A program made the translations under genes and the position numbers. The notes below the pieces were generated by a model. It was given only the letters and a program-made list of their open reading frames with translations, had not been told where the DNA came from and made no database searches. Below, one piece after another: positions 59,552 to 64,000 of a stretch of DNA of 64,000 nt; position 1 is the first letter of the stretch, and every line of letters starts with the position of its first letter. The stretch lies in the NCBI GenBank assembly GCA_949128115.1, contig OX421966.1, positions 49,783,416-49,847,415 of the forward strand. The letters run 5' to 3'. The DNA is from Anaspis maculata (Eukaryota; Arthropoda; Insecta; Coleoptera; Scraptiidae).

Positions 59552-60136
59552 TTGAGCTCCAGCTTTGAGCCCGGTCTCCGGCTAGTTACTTAATTTTAAA
59601 GTGGAAAACTCTCGGAAAACTTGGAGAATTTCAAGAGAAATTGTCCGAAAATGTTCAAGAATCACTTACCCTTTGTTTAAAACAAGTTGATATAAATCTG
59701 TTCACAAGCCAAAAAGTTAGAAATTTGCAGTTTTTCTTTTGGAAACAATTAATGTAGAAAGAAAAGCGAGTGAGGCAGTCAGACGCATTGGTACATAGAT
59801 AAAGGTGAACGATCTGAATTTGGCACCACAGAAAGATTGAAAATATTTCACAGGAAATTGAAAAATTTGAAAATTCGAATTTCCCGGGAAAACCTCGAAT
59901 CTTTCTCCAAATCATCTTATTATGAAGATCATATATTACGGCTTCACTTTCAGCTCCATCATTCAAGTCTGGTTTCGATAACCCAGACCTGTTTTATATT
60001 TTCAAGAGGAAAATTCCCGGGAAATTAGAAAGAAAATTATTGGAAAATGTTCAAGACTCAGTTACCTCTTGTTTAAAGAAAATGGTGAAAATCTGTTCAC
60101 GGGATAAAAAGTTGCAAAAGTTGCAGTTTTTCCAGG
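59552..60136 (+). repeat. Diverged direct repeat pair (period ~396 bp)
   Basis: 59552-59740 and 59948-60136 share, in order, AGCTCCA, TTTCAAGAG/TTCAAGAGG, AAAATGTTCAAGA, TTACC, CTTGTTTAAA/TTTGTTTAAA, AATCTGTTCAC and GCAGTTTTTC. Probably part of an unidentified repeat. Confidence 0.55.
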
Positions 60137-61649
60137 GATGAAAATTCTCGGAAACCGTATGGGTCCGATTTCGAAAATTTTCCTACAAAAATTAATTCAA
60201 TCTTTTCTCCAGCTCTCATTCCCAGCATGTCTGCGCCTAAAATAAATATTTCGTGGGGCTCACGGCATGTCAAAGTTTGCATTGCAGTTTTTCCAAATTC
60301 ATGGAATGGGCTAATTTTATTAAAAAAAAAACAATACTGTCGGGAAACCTGAACCGTGCCGATTTTGAAAATTGGTCTTTACGACGCTCAATCCAATATA
60401 CTTTCGATATCAGTTTAAGTTTTTTAAATCAAATCGATCCCCGAGCAGAAATAAATTTTTTAGTGGAGTCCTGCATCAAAAGCGAGTCATCCTGGTCAAA
60501 ATACGCGCGAGAGGCCTTTCGGGTGACAACGGCCCGGAGAAATTTCGAAAATTCATAACACTCGACTGGAAAATGGTGAAGAATTGCAACTGCAGACTTA
60601 ATTTGACTCTTTTGTTTTGTTGCTTCCTGTCAAATTTGGTCCCAATCCATAGGATAGATTTTGAATAATTAAATAGTAAAGTTTTGAACTTTGACATTTT
60701 CTATTATTTGACAGATGACAAATAGGGCAATAACTTAAACTGTTCTGAATTCAGTTTCTTATGGGCTTTCAAACGGCATATTGCAAGTCAAGTTCCGTGA
60801 GATATAACTTCTGTCATTTTTTGATAGTGACACTTCCGTTTGACAGATGACAATCAAATACTCATGGGCTCATTTGACAATGAAACCATGTCCATATAGC
60901 CAATTTCGAGTCGGTCGAATGGACGTTGCGGCTGTTATCGTGGAAGGTTACAGACATACAGCCATACAGACAAAGATACACACAGACCAGAGATCATTCT
61001 GGAAATAGTCTTAATCGTCATAGGGGACCTCAAAACGGATATATCCGTCGAAATCTCGGAAAAAAAATTTGCGCGTTCACAATACTTCCCTCTCCTCGTT
61101 GGGTGGTGGATCGGGGAAGTAAAATCGATTTTTTTTTAAATGGAACAAACTTCAAGTAGATAGGGAGTGGGAATAATTTTTTGATACTGAATTCTAGCAC
61201 GAATTCTGATATTGTACAACGAGCAAAGAATGATAGATGGGTAAGCCATGTATTCCTTCACATGAGTAAAGTTTGTAACATGAGCCAAAGGCGAATCATT
61301 ATTCCCAAAAATGTTGAGATCTCTCGAGAGATGAGAGATTTTAAAATGAGATTTGATATCGACAGATGTTAAAATGTTAGAAATATTATTACTGCAGTAA
61401 TTTCCACTTCCTTTATGGTGCTTTTTGTGATAATTCTAAGTTGATATGCTGATAGACGATATACGGACATCTCAGAAGTATCATTCGATATTTCTGAGTC
61501 GTTCATGTTTGTTTTTACTCTGATCACCTTTTTTTATGAGATATTTTAATTTTTATGGTTTTCGATGATGTTTTGACAGTATATGTCGATAAAAAGACAT
61601 GAGAAGGTATACCTGTTCAATTTTGATATTCAAAAATGGACGGAGTTAT
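60137..61649. other. Unassigned sequence, part resembling a repeat tail
   Basis: 60940-61130 (ACAGACATACAGCCATACAGACA, then CGTCATAGGGGACC and GGGGAAGTAAAA) has the look of a LINE 3' tail found in many insect genomes, but I cannot assign it. Open frames at 60253-60668 are not recognised. Confidence 0.3.
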
Positions 61650-62280
61650 ACAGGTTTGCAAACTTGGGGTAGAAAATTGAACCGCAGTTAGAAAAATGCT
61701 TCAAAAGTGCCAGAAAAATGTTTTTTTTTTAAATATGGAGGCTTAAAAGGTGGTCCTTCGACCTCTTCTATTTTCGTTATCCTGAAAGATTTTAGTAAAC
61801 TCATTATCAGACTACAAAGCAATTCTTCTGAACTTTTGGATGTGTTTTGTGATCTTATTTAGTGTACAGAGTGAATCGTGAATCTTGAAAATCTATTTTC
61901 CCTTGAAAATGCCCGTGAAAGATTCTAGAGGTTATAAAACTGATGTAGAACAACAAATAGTTCTTATATCAAATTTTCTGCATGTATTTTTCAAGAAAAC
62001 TTACTTTTCAGGAATTGAGACTCACTCTGTATAGTGAATAAAATCACAAAACACATTTAAAGTTTCAAAAACATTGCTTTTTGGTCGGTTAAAAAGAGTT
62101 TACTAGAATATTTTCAAAATAACGAAAATTGGGATGTCGAAGGACCAGTTTTTGACTCTCCATATTTTCAAAATTGAAAACTCCTGAAACTGAAAGGTTC
62201 CTCCAACAATTTTTTTATACTTTCGAAGCATTCCCCTAACTGCTGTTCAATTTTCTACACAAGTTTGCAAGCACTCTGTA
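61650..62280. repeat. 0.63-kb fold-back
   Basis: ACAGGTTTGCAAACTT and TAGAAAATTGAAC on the left pair with GTTCAATTTTCTA and AAGTTTGCAAGC on the right; symmetry is about 61965. Central parts pair through CACTCTGTATAGTGAATAAA and its mirror near 61862-61880. Arms are about 80 percent identical by eye. Confidence 0.75.
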
Positions 62281-62977
62281 GACATAAGTACTTATTTATT
62301 TGATACAAAAATATTTTTTGTCCCAAACAAAATATTTTGGTTATTATTGTGCAGCTTATAGCTTCACATTGATGATACTTCGAGGAATTTCATAACGGAT
62401 TTTAGATAAGTGGAGTAATTGTCTCATATTTTCAGATTCTTTTTTTCGAAATGGTTTTTCTTTGGCGGAATATCTTCAACAAAAATTTTGATCTGCATTT
62501 CTGCTCGAAAAGAAATATACAGGTTCAGGATTAATCTGAAAAAATTCAGTGATCGATGAACCATGAAAGAACAATAAGAAGTAACTCAAAAACTATACAT
62601 CAAAAATGCATATTAACGGAGATATAGTCCGTTAAAGTTGAAAATAAGAACCAGAATTCCAAAAGCACGGAATAAGTTCATGAAACTCTTCATTTTCAAC
62701 ATATTATTATATTATTTTGAATCGGTAATTTGGTAATACGTCAGAAACAAACTATGATAAATTTTCAAAATGGATTTCTTTACCGTTCAGACACATTTGC
62801 CAGCTATTTTTCTGTCAAAAGTTCCAGTTTTTACCTGTAACTTTGACGAGATATATGACTAAAATCTCTGTTATTATTCATTGATATAATAGTTGATAGA
62901 TTTTTATCATTTTTCGACGTTTCTGATTATTCCTGGACCAACCTGTATATAATTATTAGTATTATGTATACCTACAT
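62281..62977. other. Unassigned AT-rich sequence
   Basis: No gene, RNA or element end recognised. Confidence 0.4.
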
Positions 62978-63345
62978 ACAAAGTGTCGCAAAATAACCTA
63001 TTCCGAGTCCATGCAACTAAATAGGTAAAACTTTTATTATCCCTCTTATTTTTGTTCAGAATCAGAATTGATTTCATCAAACTTTTCAGCGCAACTGATG
63101 AAAATGTATTCTATCAGCTATTCATTATTTTGTAAAATAATCACCATAGGTACATATAATAAGATAAGTTGAAAATATTAAAAATTTAGCTTCCTTATTG
63201 CTTCCTACTCCTTTTGAACTCCTTCCTATTATTTGACCTGCCATTTTGCCAAAATAAAACCAGACATCTTTTGAAGCTTTTCCAAATATTCCTTCAAAAA
63301 GTATGTTTGACTCGGAATGTGTTGATTTTGAGGCACTCTGTATAT
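62978..63345. mobile_element. Small element with ~38-bp inverted ends
   Basis: ACAAAGTGTCGCAAAATAAC...ATTCCGAGTC at 62978-63013 pairs with the inverted TGACTCGGAAT...GAGGCACTCTGTA at 63309-63343, about 75 percent matched. No clear target duplication. A 74-codon minus frame inside is not recognised. Confidence 0.45.
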
Positions 63346-63628
63346 TCAAGTTGATACTGAATTGTTATTTTGATCAGTGTTACCTGTAGCTTGAAATTAT
63401 CCAAAGGTACAATGGCAGAGTGGCAAACGTTACTCATAGTTTCAAATTCTAATTGTGACCGATTCTAGTCTGGTATTATTCCAGAATTATTAAAATAGAA
63501 AATTACTTACCTAGACCATAACATTATACAATACAAAAACCATACGAAAGCCTAGACAAAAACAAAAAGAATAATTGACAAGGAATGTCTTTCTGACTTT
63601 TCCTAACTACATAAACTGCGCAACAAAT

Positions 63629-64000
63629 ATGTTGTCGCAAAGGAAAAATGGGTCCAACTTTGGACCACAATAACTTTTGAATGACACAAACCATTCCGAT
63701 TTTGTTGTGACGGTTAGTGAGATCAATCTTTCCGTTATCCTTCTGCAGAAGGTGAAAAACAGGAAGCTTCGTGTAAAATATCTACAGGGTGAAATGTAAA
63801 ACAGTGCAAAATTTTAGCAAATTCAACGGACTCCTGTTTCCAGATATTTTTTTTCAAATGTAAATGGGAGGATCATAAAGTGTGTTGTTTTGGCTTGCGC
63901 CCAGTTTTGGAATTTGTGGAATCGGAACTCTGGTTCTGACTTTATGATTTTTTTTCTTTTGGAGAATGCCGATTTATCCTATTGCTACAAGCAGTACCGC
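63629..64000 (+). repeat. Partial copy of the 37.2-kb fold-back terminal unit
   Basis: GTTGTCG, GAAAAATGG, GTAAAATATCTACAGGGTGA and AAAGTGTG blocks follow the order seen at 37271-37530. The copy runs off the window end, so its full form cannot be judged. Confidence 0.6.

Overview
This window is insect-type nuclear DNA, most likely from a sap-feeding or other hemimetabolous insect, although the species cannot be fixed from the sequence. It is AT-rich with sparse genes, has a spliced insect-style secreted trehalase gene, and carries Ty3/gypsy elements, a tRNA-derived SINE, PIF-, hAT- and ISL2EU-like MITEs, and many fold-back (inverted-repeat) elements. I recognise only one host protein-coding gene.

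Layout. 1-520: unidentified flank ending in an (AT)n tract. 521-15441: one complete, apparently very young Ty3/gypsy LTR retrotransposon. It has exceptionally long, equal-length LTRs (3435 bp each), a tRNA-His-type primer-binding site, a 1.8-kb leader, gag, a correctly framed -1 slippery heptamer, and a long pol. Pol encodes, in order, a low-complexity linker, a MACRO DOMAIN of the TARG1/OARD1 (ADP-ribose hydrolase) type with its catalytic Lys and Asp kept, then protease, reverse transcriptase, RNase H and integrase. There is no env. This macro-domain retrotransposon is the most striking content of the window.

15442-24241: an 8.7-kb element bounded by 26-bp inverted ends inside (AT)n tracts. 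Its core is a tandem array of about 12 units of ~635 bp, each built from two related half-modules. A PIF/Harbinger-like MITE sits in its right part. 24242-28035: mostly unassigned sequence with a SINE, a decayed gypsy integrase and a tRNA-Pro-like pseudogene. 28036-46440: a series of fold-back palindromes (centres near 31863, 38490 and 43841), hAT-like MITEs and diverged repeats.

46879-47913 and 50261-50668 are two copies of one MITE family. A related, uninterrupted sequence at 40.98 kb acts as an empty site for the first copy and shows a 2-bp AT target duplication. 49150-56487 (minus strand) is the trehalase gene: two coding exons joined in phase 0 by a 5.7-kb intron. The intron holds one MITE and two fold-back palindromes. 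A third large fold-back (56588-59194) begins 100 bp upstream of the start codon. 59195-64000 is intergenic sequence with further inverted repeats.

How the parts relate. Trehalase hydrolyses haemolymph trehalose to glucose and is the only evident host function. Nearly everything else is mobile DNA. The retrotransposon has the full set needed for copying: LTR promoter, tRNA primer site, Gag, frameshifted Pol. It adds an ADP-ribose-processing domain whose role is unknown. The fold-backs near and inside the trehalase gene would produce long hairpins in its transcripts.
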